Assembly (NCBI GenBank): GCA_021030915.1
Contig: JAGEMR010000015.1
Location: 372,001-436,000, forward strand
Direction: 5' to 3'
Length of the DNA: 64,000 bases
Source: Astrothelium macrocarpum
Lineage: Eukaryota; Ascomycota; Dothideomycetes; Trypetheliales; Trypetheliaceae
Position numbers and translations under genes: made by a program. Numbering within the stretch: position 1 is the first letter of the stretch; the number at the start of each line of letters is the position of its first letter. Under the pieces are notes generated by a model that was given only the letters and a program-made list of their open reading frames with translations, was not told where the DNA came from and made no database searches. Shown one piece after another: positions 45,008 through 56,608 of this stretch.

Positions 45008-45723
45008 CTATCTCGTAAAGAGCCTACTGACCATGTTTCCCGCAAGATTTCTTGCCAAACCCGTTGATGACACGACACCGCCGGCCATGCTAGAGGCCTG
45101 ACTGAATTTATCACACCTGGAGAACGCGAGAGTATTTGTAATGGTAAGGATTAAAGCAATCACTAGTTGTAACCGTCAGAGCCAAAATCCCAGGTAGCTT
45201 TCGAACATTGGTACGGGACTCACCAATCAAGCTCAACCAGATGAAATGCCCGAAAACAGTCGCCAAAATAGCCAAGCCGATCCACAAAACTGGTTGCACA
45301 TACAATGCCAACCAAAAGAATCTTTTATCGGTGGCATTCTCTGTCCTGCTCCCCTCCTCTGCACTCTCAAATACCCAATGACTGTCACCTGTCCCTGGAT
45401 CCACCTCATTCCACCATCGTAGCCCGACTAGACGACGTCCAGCAATATTTTTGATGTAATAAAAGTCGGCTGCGAGGAGCAGGATTGTGATGATGAAGAT
45501 CAGAACGAAGTTTTTGGTAAATTGGAGACCAAATAGATAAACGAGTAGCGAGGCTAGATTTATTGTTGTACAATTAGCAACGTGTAGCTACGGTAATCGA
45601 AGACGAGATTGGAATTGGGCGCTCACAGATTCTGAAGCCGAGAAAGAACAAAAGAGTGATTGGATGGCTACTTAGTCGCCAAGTCAGTGAGCCTGGCGGC
45701 GGGTTGTCAATATTGTTTGCCAT
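45008..45723 (-). CDS. tvp23: Golgi membrane protein Tvp23
   Basis: Tvp23 is a four-span protein of late-Golgi/tlg2 vesicles with a role in retrograde sorting. Three exons (45723-45627, 45553-45224, 45162-45008) give 193 aa, the normal family length. Landmarks: SLTWRLSSHPITLLFFLGFR, LLVYLFGLQFTKNFVLIFII, the hallmark GRRLVGLRWWNEVD, a span WIGLAILATVFGHFIWLSL, then LILTITNTLAFSRCDKFSQA and a Ser/Gly-rich tail. The start at MANNIDNPPP fits the family; an in-frame ATG at 45798 would add 25 residues. The last exon is missed by simple ORF calling because the stop at 45111 in the neighbouring frame hides it. Confidence 0.95.
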
Positions 45724-48124
45724 AGCTGGCGAAACCTGGGATGGTTGATCAGTCTTGCTGGGCTTGGTCAAGCTATGGATGAAGTCGCGTGTCATCAACT
45801 AGTCGGTGACTTGTTTTTCCCTTCCGGAACCATTTTTTAGGTCAGACTTTTGCTGGCATCCCCATAGACAATACCTTAGAGATTGATGATGCTTCTTGCA
45901 ACTACGGCAATCAAGGCAACAGCCCGATCTTACCAATCGAAGCGGTCCGTCATACTAAATTGTGATGATTCCATACAAACTTTCACAGCTACATTCTGCC
46001 TTAGAATGGAATGACCTGGACTCCTATCTGATATTGAATAATAAGATAGTTCATTTATTTCAGCTTCGCAAGGATCAAAGAGTCTCTCATGCCAAATTCT
46101 AAGACATAGCACGATCGCATCGATATTTAGCAAAGCTGGTGACTTTGCCGGACTTCCTACTCCCAATGCTTTACAATCGGTCTGATGAGAACGCGTTTGA
46201 TCCGATTTATAAGGGCTTCGGAGATCCAAGCATCATCGGATCAATGAAGCCTGTCAAGCCTATCTATTTCTGCAGCAGCTAGTCCCTGTTGCGTTTGTTC
46301 CAGGAGCTTGATTGTGTAGTGATTTCGAAGCTAGCTGGCTGGAAGAAATTTAAGGTGAGCGCATCCGGCTATGATTTGTCCAAAACGACAATTATCAATT
46401 AGCTGCGAGTCCCTGCAGTGGCCGATGAAATGGCACTGTCGATCAAATTCAATAGCAAGGGTCCACCCCGAGATATTGTTAAAAGCTTTTCCGGTGATAT
46501 TGGGTAAAATATATACCTCACCACATCTTTCGCTTAGCATATCCGACTACACTCGACCTCTAGCAAGGATGCATGCACGGATGATGTACAGAAAATAACC
46601 GCTCAACCTTTTTATCTCACCTTTCAAAAAAGCTGAATATGTTTAGAATATGATAGAAATTAAGCTGAAGGATTTTAATAACATGCTTGGAATGGAAAAA
46701 AAGAACTGACCCACCACTTAACTTATCCGACCTCTCAGCATCGACAGGTAAGCCGAAAATCTGGCCTTGATAAGTCGGATTTGCCAAGCGAGAGTTTTGG
46801 TGAGTTATATCTTCTCCTTTCCGCTCCTTTGACTAGCTTCAAAGACCCGCCTTCGCACAACTCCGATACTGTTCACCACCTCGAGCCAAGGAAAACGCAC
46901 TTTTATGTTTCAACCAATTGGGAATGAAGAAATATGCGGGCTGTGTCCAGATTCGTGTTCTGGCGGAAATGATATACTCTGGCGGTCAAGGGAGTCCTAA
47001 AACAGTCGTGGTCAATGCTCAAATATGCTCCAAGCCACAGCAGGGCCCGGAGGTAGGCCAAAAAAAAAAAGCTCACTTTCGAGGCAATCCCAGCTTATCC
47101 TTATAACCTGATGCTAGGGTAATTGCAGATTGCGCAAAGGTTTAATAATCCCTCCATTTGAGATGACAGATTCTGGGTTACATGGAGGAGTTTTAACGTC
47201 CCACAAGAGCGTTCTATGGTCAAAAATAAGTCATCCAGATTGGATGAGGTCCTACCTGAGGAGTAAGATTTCCTTTTGCGATTATTGGCAGGCCCACTTT
47301 TCTAGAGCGCAATCTGGACGAGGAGGCGTTCGATCTACTCGCTTCGTTCGTGGAATCACTCGATGTGCGCACAGCACCTTGTGTCCGACGGCTGGGCTAC
47401 CTTCGTGAATCTATTGAAAGATGTGAACATCCACTCACCAGAAGAATCTAAATACCGGACGAGAGACGAGTTTGACTAAGAGAGGTCAATTTCTAGCATT
47501 GCTACCAGCTAAAAATTTCTCACTAAGAACAATATGGCTACAGGCATACATTGTGCACCTATCAGATCCAGTGGGCTGGTGTGTATCTCGATCAATCTTG
47601 AACCCAACACTTCTTAAACTAAAGGAGTGGGTCTTCTGCGGTGTGAGATATTTGATCTTGCACGTCTCACGTGCTGCCTTAGTGCGGATCTTCGCTTCCT
47701 CAGAAAGGGACGAGCCACGACTCGAGGAACCAGCTCGACGGCAACGCGGCCACACCGCTTCTACACCGCGGGCCGAGCCTAGATTCTAGAATAGCTTGGA
47801 ATCTCCCAAAACTACTAGCTGAGAGGAAAGCGGGCTACCTGAATAGCTGTTTGCGCAAGCCACTGCCATTGCGAGCTCCATAAATTACCGTCTAGACTGG
47901 AGGATTGTATTCCATTTGAAAGGATGCTCAGCAAATCCAGACATAACACGACAATTCTGGGGAGAGCGAGCTACCCCGGTGGCTGGCTGAAAGTGGGTTT
48001 TCGAACACGATCATAAGAATGTCGACAATATATATGCCTCGAGTTCACTGTTGAGAAATGGCAAAGACCCTCACTACAAGCACATCCTTGAGTTGAGAAC
48101 TACGAAATTCAACCTCCGAACACC
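45724..48124. other. Gene-poor stretch, 2.4 kb
   Basis: Between TVP23 and tyrosinase. Most frames are short and stop-ridden. One segment, 47263-47451, still reads like protein (see separate entry); the remainder looks like ordinary or decayed intergenic DNA. The tyrosinase promoter must lie near 48124. Confidence 0.5.
47263..47451 (+). pseudogene. Possible gene relic or unplaced exon
   Basis: 62 codons open without ATG, reading FAIIGRPTFLERNLDEEAFD, then LLASFVESLDVRTAPCVRRL and GYLRESIERCEHPLTRRI before TAA. The composition is protein-like (regular hydrophobic spacing, few rare codons). No acceptable splice partner was found on either side, and the same frame upstream has TGA at about 47258. 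It could be a decayed gene or an exon whose partners I could not see. Confidence 0.3.
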
Positions 48125-50496
48125 ATGTCTCAGTCCAATGGTACATATGGTATCACTGGCATCAAGCCTCCGCCAAATGTTGAGCTCAAAACAAAAACGA
48201 TACCATATGCTCCTCACATGCCTGTGCGCCGTGAAATCACGAATCTTGTCGATTCAAAAGAAGTTATCGATCAAAGTCAATGGACTCTCTTCGTTCTAGC
48301 ACTGGAAATATTCAAGGATATGCCGGTTGAAGAGAAGCTCTCCTACTTCCAGGTTGCTGGCATTCATGGTTATCCCGAGATAGCTTGGGACAATGCCCCA
48401 CTTCCACCATCCGACCCGGTTAGTCCTGGATCTGGAGAGGATACATTTAGAGGGTATTGCGCCCACAACGAACTTACTTTCCCGACATGGCATCGCCCGT
48501 ATACGTTGCTTTATGAGGTAAGCAAATTTTCCCAGGAATCCGAATGAATCTAACATTGCTAGCAATGCCTTTGGAAAATCATGATACACCTCATCACCAA
48601 CGAATGGAAGCTCGAGGGCGACGAAGAGAAAGATTGGACTACAGCGGCCAATACCTGGCGTCTGCCATACTGGGATTGGGCTCGCAAGCAGGACTACTGT
48701 GGAGATTTCGCTCTTCCTTGGGTCCTCACCCACCCAACGATCCCCATCTGGCCTCCACAGAGTGTTATTGGCCGCTACCCGAAGCCTGGGAGGCACTTCA
48801 ACCCGTTATGGGGTTTCACCAACCCTGAGACCAGCAATGGCATCCCTTTACCTCTGGGCCAAATGCCTGAAGGCAAAAAGCAATATAATATCAAGGATAG
48901 CTTTGACGAGCGTGGGAACGCTGTATTGCCCGTAAGTGCATGCCGTTGGATAGGGATTCATGATATGCTAATCGTACATAGTGGAGCAAAACTGCAGGCG
49001 TCAGCCGTTATGGCGTTTTCGCCAGCAAGAACTATGCTGGGAAAAAGATCCCTGATCGGTATACCGGGCTCAACGGCGTTAACAACACCAGTGCTGTAAA
49101 TAATGCATTTGCGTCGGTCAATTCTTCCAAATTTCCTTTTCCTGATGGCATAGAAACAGCCACTATCGCAGATGCGGTCAATCGTCTATTTTCGCCTGGA
49201 TATCATAAGACGTGGGGTACCTTTGCTTCAACCAAATGGAATAAAGAACGGTATGGAAAGGAAAAATTCCCTCCTACTGCACACTTGTCCTTGGAGTCCA
49301 TCCACAATACTATTCACGTCAGTAAGCACCTCAACCAATCCGAGGTAGATGCTAACCCAACCCTAAGATTTTGACTGGAGGCCTGAAGTTTGACACTGGG
49401 GTTGGGCATATGGCAGATGTGCCCGTTGCGGCTTTCGATCCAATCTTCTGGCTACACCATTGGTAAGATACGCAACTCGGCGGAGCAACATAAGTTGTGC
49501 TAATCATGTTCCAGCAATATCGATAGGCTTCTGGCTATGTGGCAAGCTTTGAACTGGCATCTCTGGTGGGACCAACCGGAGCCAGAAAATAAAAACCGCA
49601 ACGTCGACGACCGCCTTCCGACAGACCCTCTCCAGCCTTTCCACACCAAGGACAACGGAAACCCAGACGAAGATGTCTGGACCTCGGACTTATGTCGTGA
49701 CTGGACGAAATTGCACTACCAATACGATGATCTGGTTCCCAATCAGAAAGCAATCTTAGACGATGGCACTCTCGACGAAATCCGATACAAAGTCGACCTT
49801 GCGAGCCATATCGACAAAATCTACGAGCAAACCTATCATGCCGTCGATAAAATCGTTAATGAGCCCTCCATTGACACTCCAAAAGGACTGCCTGATCCCG
49901 GTGATGTTCACCTCTGGGAAGACTACATCATCAACGTGCAGTACGATCGATACGCTCTGAATGGTCGTTCATACGCCATTGAGTTCTATCTCGGTAAAAA
50001 AAGGGGAACCAACACTGATGAATTCTCGAAGGAGAACTACATCGGTCAAATCTACACCTTCGGTGGCTCGGCTCGTGAAAATCCCGCCAGTTGCGCAAAT
50101 TGCAAGAGTCAAGCCGACGCCAAAGTACTCTCGTGCGCCCAAGTCCTCCTAACCATTCCGTTGCTTACCCAGGCGATCGACAAGAATAACGACATCCACC
50201 CCATCGGCAGTTTTAAACAGAATGAGGTCGCCCAGTATTTGGAGGAAAATTTGAAATGGCAGTTTGTCCCGCTAGGCGGCGACGTCGTCAGAGATGAGGA
50301 AGAAATTCGGGAAAAGTTCCCAAACACGTTGATTTCGGTGTTGAGAGGAGAAGGACGGAAAGAAAAGGTGGAACAGCTTGCAGGATTTGCTTCCATGACG
50401 TCGCCTTTACAACGTTCACTGCCTACTTACTCGGAATATAAGCCAGTTCATCGAGCAACGCATGGGAAGGAAGGCGGTCTGAACAGAGACCATTAA
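48125..50496 (+). CDS. Tyrosinase (cytosolic type-3 copper phenol oxidase)
   Basis: Oxidises monophenols to o-diphenols and o-quinones, the first steps to melanin. Five exons (48125-48517, 48563-48931, 48982-49317, 49368-49462, 49515-50496) give 724 aa. CuA ligands: His81 (AGIHGYPEIAWDN), His114 and His123 (GYCAHNELTFPTWHRPY). CuB ligands: His362 and His366 (ESIHNTIH) and His396/397 (FDPIFWLHHCNIDRLLAMWQ). Cys112, two residues before His114, matches the Cys-His thioether of Neurospora tyrosinase. Residues ~400-724 are the shielding C-terminal domain with its beta-rich FGG-containing core, normally cleaved off to activate. No signal peptide, as in classical fungal tyrosinases. The third donor is GTCAGT, chosen because it alone keeps HNTIH|ILTGG in frame. 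Confidence 0.95.
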
Positions 50497-50919
50497 GTAC
50501 TTGGTGAACATGCATTCGTTTAGCCAACAAAAAAAAGAAAAAAAAAAAGAGGGCAGGGGGCTACTAGGCCATGGGAGCTTTTGGATTTTGCCATATTGAG
50601 CTATTGGGCTGTACGGACCGTGTGCAATTACATTTTATGCACTCATTGGGGCTTATTTTACGTGATACTCTTCTCCCATCGTCGATATTCGTAGTCAGCT
50701 GCTTGCAAGATGATTATCTATCCCGAGAACTTTTGAAGAGGTACGTCGGTCAATTTTAACTACTGGTATACTAACTATTCCATACAAAATTCTTACCAGA
50801 TCCCTTGAGATCTTGAGTCTGCTTCATTCATTTCTTTAGTTGCACACATCGCATCTCGTATGAAAATTTCCTTCCGTTGAAACCTAAAATTCCACCATTA
50901 TTTTCTTCCATGATGCCAA
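50497..50919. other. Intergenic region between convergent genes
   Basis: About 420 bp with an A-rich tract (50530-50549, mostly A) just after the tyrosinase stop. No gene seen. Confidence 0.5.
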
Positions 50920-52014
50920 TTATTCGAGTCCTGGTGTCTCGTTTATCCTCACTACAAATTTTTGGGCGTGAGCTTTGCCCTCTCTCAATGTTTTCAACGC
51001 CTTCTCCACGCCCTGCAATCCACCTTCGATAACTGTTGGCGGGTGAGGATGGACAGTTCCTTCTCGAAACCACTTTCCCACCAGGTTCGATTGGACAATG
51101 CCAAATTCGCGACCGGACGAAAATGTCATTCGGCCGTGCTTTCCATCGTCTCGAAACCCTTCCCATAATCCGCCTGCCATGGTTGAGTTCTTCTCAAATC
51201 CATCCGGGACATTAGTAATATTGAAAGGTAAGACAATGCTAATCCGTCCTCCAGGCTCAAGCACCTGGCAGGCATTCGCAGATGACCCTTTTTCACTAAC
51301 ACAATCAAACACGGCTTCAAGCTTGCGTCCTCTCATGGCCTTCTTTAAGTTGGCAACAAGTTTCTCATCGCCTTCGCGATAGTCGACAATCACGTCTCCC
51401 TTGCTCTTGTCGATGTATTTCTCGACGAAAGAAATGCCGCTTCCTGCGACACAGATCAATGGATGGATGTCTACCGCATTACAAATCTTCACCGCAGCCG
51501 CACCAACGCTACCCGCTGCACCATATATCAGTACGGGGAATTCCTTGTTTCCAGTCCCTGAGTCCGAAGGCTCTCGTTGCCAAGGCAGTGGCAATCTTAG
51601 CATGGCAAACAGACCGATGCTCGCCATCATGTTTGCCATGGGAACTGTTGCAGCCTCCTCGAAGCTCTTGTCTCCGATATGAAACGTGGTGTGATCCCAA
51701 ACCAATGCGTATTCGGCATAGCTACCATAAGGTGCGCCAAGCTGATGTAAAGCAGCTACGCGATCTCCAGGTCTGAAATTCTGAACGGCCGAGCCGACCT
51801 CGTGCACAGTGCCCGCTATATCGTCGCCAGAGTTTGGGCAGTCTCCAATGCTAACAAGGAATCCTGCAGGCATCTTCCAGTCTTTGGGATTGCAGCCGGA
51901 TACAACGACTTTGACGATGATTTGATGAGGGTTGGTGATTTTCGGTAGGGGTACATCGTGGATGGTAACGTTCGTGTCGGCGTCAATGTGAGCTTCTTTC
52001 ATGGTTTGGGTCAT
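50920..52014 (-). CDS. MDR-family NADPH-dependent reductase (quinone/enoyl reductase-like, ToxD type)
   Basis: A single exon, 364 aa. Medium-chain dehydrogenase/reductase fold: GroES-like N-domain (IIVKVVVSGCNPKDWKMPAG, GDDIAGTVHEVGSAV, FRPGDRVAAL) and Rossmann domain with the nucleotide motif VLIYGAAGSVGAAAVKIC. The substrate-zinc ligands of true alcohol dehydrogenases are absent (the Cys-x-x-His pattern is replaced by NPKDWK), so it belongs to the zinc-independent trans-enoyl/quinone reductase group common beside polyketide genes. No PKS lies in this window. Start: the ATG at 52014 or the second at 52002 (MKEAHIDAD); the second is where family similarity begins. Substrate unknown. Confidence 0.9.
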   Translation of the reverse strand: MTQTMKEAHIDADTNVTIHDVPLPKITNPHQIIVKVVVSGCNPKDWKMPAGFLVSIGDCPNSGDDIAGTVHEVGSAVQNFRPGDRVAALHQLGAPYGSYAEYALVWDHTTFHIGDKSFEEAATVPMANMMASIGLFAMLRLPLPWQREPSDSGTGNKEFPVLIYGAAGSVGAAAVKICNAVDIHPLICVAGSGISFVEKYIDKSKGDVIVDYREGDEKLVANLKKAMRGRKLEAVFDCVSEKGSSANACQVLEPGGRISIVLPFNITNVPDGFEKNSTMAGGLWEGFRDDGKHGRMTFSSGREFGIVQSNLVGKWFREGTVHPHPPTVIEGGLQGVEKALKTLREGKAHAQKFVVRINETPGLE

Positions 52015-52697
52015 GGTGACTGGATTTGGTGTCTTGGTAATCGCTTGTCTGTAAGAGGAGAGTTGTAGAAATTTTGAAGTGCTGGATTTCAGGAATAAGT
52101 GAATTAGTGGGGTATAGTGTGATGTAACATAAAGTGGTAGCTTGAATCAATTGACTCTTTGCAAGCTCCTGTTGACTGCTTTATATTTTTTCAAGAAACT
52201 TTGTCGGCGCCATCATAACCGTTAATAACGGTAGTCGGTCGCTAATTCGGAAGCAGTTCCCCGAAAGTCCCTTAGACAAGGCGAGATGATCCTATCCTCG
52301 ATCGGATATTGTAGCAAGCCAGATACCGTCATTTTGCCGCTCAATCCATGGCTCGTTTTCGACAGGGTTTACATAAACAATCTGACGGAATCAGAATGCA
52401 TATGTACTAACGCTTCGCCCCGCATTCATGCAAAGGGTCCTGGCTCCATCTACCCACCTACCCTGTGTCATCGAAGACTGGGCTCGCCTGGTTGGAGAAC
52501 CATTCTTTAGAATGATCTGAGATTGCAGGGCCGAGAGATTGCTCGAGCCAATCTTCCCGCGTGCCCATTCGTCTCTTGAGTCAGATATCTTGTCTGATGG
52601 TCCAGCTGCTCGTGTCTGGATAGATGGACCCGCCTTTGCGTATCTAGTGTTGCAAAGTAAACATGGGTTACGATGCAACTAGGTCGTTTTAGTATTA
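52015..52697. other. Intergenic region between MDR reductase and element 2
   Basis: About 680 bp containing the reductase promoter. No coding signal. Confidence 0.5.
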
Positions 52698-52739
52698 GGA
52701 GTGCGCCCCAGGTCCCGCACAGCCCTAGGTCGCGCACAC
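52698..52739 (+). repeat. Left terminal inverted repeat of element 2
   Basis: 42 bp beginning GGAGTGCGCCCCAGG and ending GCGCGCACAC-like (CGCGCACAC); exact inverted copy of 54824-54865. GC-rich, in sharp contrast to the interior. Confidence 0.93.
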
Positions 52740-54575
52740 TCGAATCAATTCTCAACACCAAACATTCGAACCCAATTATCTCAACAACAGTATCGAATTA
52801 TGTAATTTTATTTAGATGGATGAATAGTACAAATTCATAGATTTTGAATGAATTATTTTTTTTAATCTAAAAAATGTTGTGATATTCGTTTTGACCTTTT
52901 CAAACGAATTTGATCAAAAGATATTTCTATCTCATTTACAACCTTCTCATTCATTCGCATAATAATTCGAATATTTTTAAATATTTTCTATTAATTTAAC
53001 TGATTCTGTTCATTTTCACGAAATTCAATTTATAATTGTTTATTCGTTATTCGCTATTTAATAACCTTCTATTTCCGTTATTTTTGAATAATTTATACCT
53101 CCTTCCGCTATTACCGAATTTTCTCACGATCACGTTTTCGCTATATTTATAATTCAGTTTTCATTTATTTATTAATTTATTATTGAATTTTACGAACCTC
53201 CTTTTACTGAATTTGAAATTCTTTTATCTTCTTTTATTATTATTCTAATTCTCGAATATGAATAATTTTTTTAAAATTATAAAATTTTGAATTATTATAT
53301 TTTTCAGATATATCTAATTACTTTTTTTTATTTGATCATTTTTTTTGATTTTTAAATATTTTTTTGAAATTCAAATTCTTTATTCTAAAAAGAAAATTAT
53401 CTATATTTTATTTCAAAATAAATATTTTTCATATATTCATTTTTTTTTATTCTATCATATTTAATTTAAAATCAAATTTTTTACGGAATTATTTTCATTA
53501 TTTTATATTAATTCGATTTAAAAAATTTGAATTCGAAAATCATTTTAAATATAATTTAATCTGATATATATTGAATTGATCAAATATTTGAAATAAATTA
53601 AATAAATAAAAATTTATTTTAAATCATTCATTGATAATATTTTTCATTATAAACATTTTCTTGAATATTATTCAAAATAATAAAAAAAAATCAATTTTAT
53701 TAAACGATAATATGATAAAAAAATGCTGAAATTAGTTATCTAATTCAATATTATAATATTCCGCCAAAAATCTGAATAAATTCACGTCTAATAACTGAAA
53801 TCGATATATAAAATAAAAAGAATAAATAATAATAAAAATACATTATTCATAATAAAAATTAAAAAATTTTATAATAAAATGAAATTTATGGCCATCAATT
53901 ATAAATAATCTCTATTTAAAATCATCATTTATTCTATTTCTGATATTTTTTTCGAAGATTTTAATAAATCAGTTATATCCAATTTCATTATTTATCCAAT
54001 CTGATGAAAAATATACAAAATTATAATTATAAATAATCGAATTTATATTTTAAAATCATGAATTTTATACGGAATTGAATTAAACATTATAAATGATAGA
54101 AGAAAATAATATTTCGCTAATTATTAATATGATGGCGAAAATAATAATCCACGAATAAGAATTATTTAAATCTGATTCTTTTAAAAGATTTCATTTATAA
54201 ATTATTCTATCGAATATATAATAATATTTTAAAATTTGGCCTATAACGAAATCTTTTTTATTCATATTTTATATATTATATAAAACGATTCGATATTTTA
54301 TAATTTTTGAATTTATCTAATAAAATATTAATAACGTAATAATATTTTTGAATAATAAATATCATATTAAAATAAAATTAAAATTATTTATAATTATCTA
54401 TTCTTTTTCATTGAAAATTAAAAAATATAAAAAATACTGATTTTAATTTTTCTTTATGATTATATATAAAACGATACATTCAATTCTTTCCAATATCTTT
54501 TTTATTGATTTTAATAATAAAATTTCATATCATTTAAATAATAAATGGAATATCATGAATTATAAATGTATTTAT

Positions 54576-54773
54576 TCATTGAATTAGAATAAATTGCTGA
54601 TATTTTAAAAATTTGACTAATTTATTTTGATAAATTTCAGATTTGCTATTGATGATGCCTCTATGACGACGCGATAACGTTGAATATTCGACTCCGTATA
54701 ATTTCGCTATCTGAGAATAATTAGGAATTTCCAGCGTATTCGCTGCTTCAAGCGCTGCCTCCATTGGATCCAT
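54576..54773 (-). pseudogene. Transposase N-terminus remnant of element 2 (HTH only)
   Basis: A 65-codon frame from the ATG at 54773. The first ~40 residues form an intact psq/pogo-like helix-turn-helix ending STLSRRHRG, after which the sequence turns Ile/Lys/Asn/Gln-rich, as expected from C-to-T and G-to-A mutation, and stops. No DDE catalytic region survives. Confidence 0.7.
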
Positions 54774-54823
54774 ATTGGTGGAGTAATTAATTATTGAAAT
54801 CAACTGGTGGATCAAATTTCGAG

Positions 54824-54865
54824 GTGTGCGCGACCTAGGGCTGTGCGGGACCTGGGGCGCACTCC
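54824..54865 (-). repeat. Right terminal inverted repeat of element 2
   Basis: Perfect 42-bp inverted copy of 52698-52739, ending GGGGCGCACTCC and followed by TA. Confidence 0.93.
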
Positions 54866-54867
54866 TA

Positions 54868-55339
54868 TAGCTCGACATAACTGATCGGATGAGTGGCCAC
54901 CACAGTTTGTATTATTGACCTGATCTGGTGTTTGTTCAGCCAAGTCAAAGGTCGAACTTTGTCAATGACGGGAGAGGCTTTCAATTGACACGAGGATTAT
55001 CGCTCTAAAACCCAAGGCTTGTCTCCTAATGACGCTTACGGTAGATCACCAAGCATCTTAAGATGGTCCCATGTTCGACCACGGAATGTCTCTCCCTCCG
55101 ACAGTCGGAATATCCAAGGAGGCTCCGACAAAGTACAAATAGAACATCCCAAGACACGGTAGCTGCTGAAGTTTAAAAGCAGCCCACGTCTCTACCAAAA
55201 ATCTCTGAATCAACAAGACATTAGCAATTGTTCATACGACTTTGTCGACGCTGCTAATTGCGTTGCAACTCTTCCTTCAGCTCAAGCGCTAGCTATTTAT
55301 TCACGTTACCTACCACGACATTGTCTTCCACTTTTGAAA
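54868..55339. other. Intergenic region between element 2 and the lyase-like gene
   Basis: About 470 bp of normal composition; presumably the promoter and leader of the gene at 55340. Confidence 0.5.
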
Positions 55340-56107
55340 ATGCAGAACGTGAATGATGTTCCTTCTATTGAGGTTGACCTCAAGGCCCATCCGACCGCGC
55401 AAAAGCTCGTGGACTCTTGTCGCCAATTCTTTGCTGAAGTGGAAGATTTGTAAATGACCCGAATTCATTTCTTCTATTTAGTCCCTTTCATATCCTGATT
55501 CGCTTGTTCCAATTGTAAAATAAAATCAGCTTTGAAGTTAATTTCTTTTCCAGGACGCCTGGTCACGACCTCGAGAAGTTTCTCAACAACAATTATGGCG
55601 CTGGAAATCCCTTGTACGAAAGCATGTGTTCGCTCACCAGACAAGGCCTATCCGAGGGCTGGGTCGCTAACATTGAACTCGACGGGAAAAAATACCGACG
55701 AAGCAAGATCCTTCTACCATCTGCAGACAATCGGTACTTTAGCATTACGACGGTTTATATGGAGAGCGATGATGTGTACTCTGGTCAATACCACTCTCAT
55801 CCATATGGCGAGATCAACTGCGTGGTTCAGCTTGATAAGACTTCAGAACTCAAGGGAATGCAGGGTTGGCAGGGAGCGGGGTGGACAAGTCCCGGAGCAG
55901 GAACGCATCAGTAAGTAGTCCTGAGTCCTTTTGCAATTTTGAGATTTCCATCAGATCGGGCGTAGCGATGAGATTGCTGTGGTCAAGCTAACAGTGAATA
56001 GCTATCCGCAAGTGAGAAATGGAGCATTGATTGCATTGTTCTTTTTGCCAGCGGGGAGAATCAGCTACAAGAAGAGCCCAGAGGATCCTCAGCCGCCATA
56101 TGTGTAG
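55340..56107 (+). CDS. 4-hydroxylaminobenzoate lyase-like protein (PnbB/DUF4863 family)
   Basis: Three exons (55340-55449, 55554-55910, 56002-56107) give 190 aa. The cupin-like core has the family's most conserved segment, YHSHPYGEINCVVQLD, whose His/Glu residues may bind metal or substrate, followed by GWQGAGWTSPGAGTHHYPQV and VRNGALIALFFLPAGRISY. The best-studied member, bacterial PnbB, converts 4-hydroxylaminobenzoate to protocatechuate and ammonia during nitrobenzoate degradation. Fungal homologues exist, but their substrate is not established to my knowledge, so the reaction here is inference. No neighbouring nitroreductase or protocatechuate-pathway gene is in the window. No signal peptide. 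Confidence 0.8.
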
Positions 56108-56608
56108 ATTTGTGAGAATTGAATGGACCACACGGTTGGGAGCATGTGCAGTGTGGATGACGCAACAACATGAGACTGTGAGAGTGATACAAATGTGGAG
56201 CGAAAAGGGCAATTGACCGATAGCTAGCGTAGAAAATTCATGATTGCTTGCTTTAGCGGATTCGAATCATTGCGAACCTACCGCCGGTGAACCCACAATA
56301 TAAATGCCGCGGAATCTTGAAAAGGAAGTGTATTTAGTGAAAATACCGTGAGATCAGGGGAAATGGAGCGGGCAAAGCTGGCCAAGTTGCGAGAGCGTTA
56401 CGCGTTTCACTTGGCCCGCGACGAGCGCAAACAACCAGCTGGACAATTCTCACCTTACACATGCGCTTCATGCTGAGCTCATCGCCAAAAAAGCCTATCT
56501 TACATATTTCATTACTGTGCTTGACAAGCGCATTGGAAATTGGCATCACCTTGTCCATGCCAAGACCTATCCCCTCAAGTTAAGCGGACATGTTTCTGGC
56601 TCTCTGCA
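56108..56608. other. Intergenic region
   Basis: About 500 bp between the lyase-like gene and the phosphoesterase gene on the same strand. Nothing recognised. Confidence 0.5.

Larger units (their letters stand above)
52698..54865 (-). mobile_element. Degenerate (RIP-like) pogo/Fot1-type DNA transposon, element 2
   Basis: A 2168-bp block with perfect 42-bp terminal inverted repeats and TA immediately outside both ends (52696-52697 and 54866-54867). The transposase runs on the minus strand from an ATG at 54773; its first ~40 codons encode a helix-turn-helix (MEAALEAANTLEIPNYSQIA, LYGVEYSTLSRRHRG) of the Fot1/pogo type. From about 54620 down to 52800 the DNA is overwhelmingly A and T with no readable frame, consistent with heavy RIP. 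Its length differs by 1 bp from element 1, but its terminal repeats are different. Confidence 0.85.

Noticed and set aside
48125..52014. Tyrosinase plus MDR reductase as a biosynthetic cluster
   Set aside because: Only two enzymes, convergent, with no PKS/NRPS, transporter or regulator nearby.
56031..56216. Short plus-strand frame at the end of the PnbB-like gene
   Set aside because: Overlaps the real third exon in another frame.
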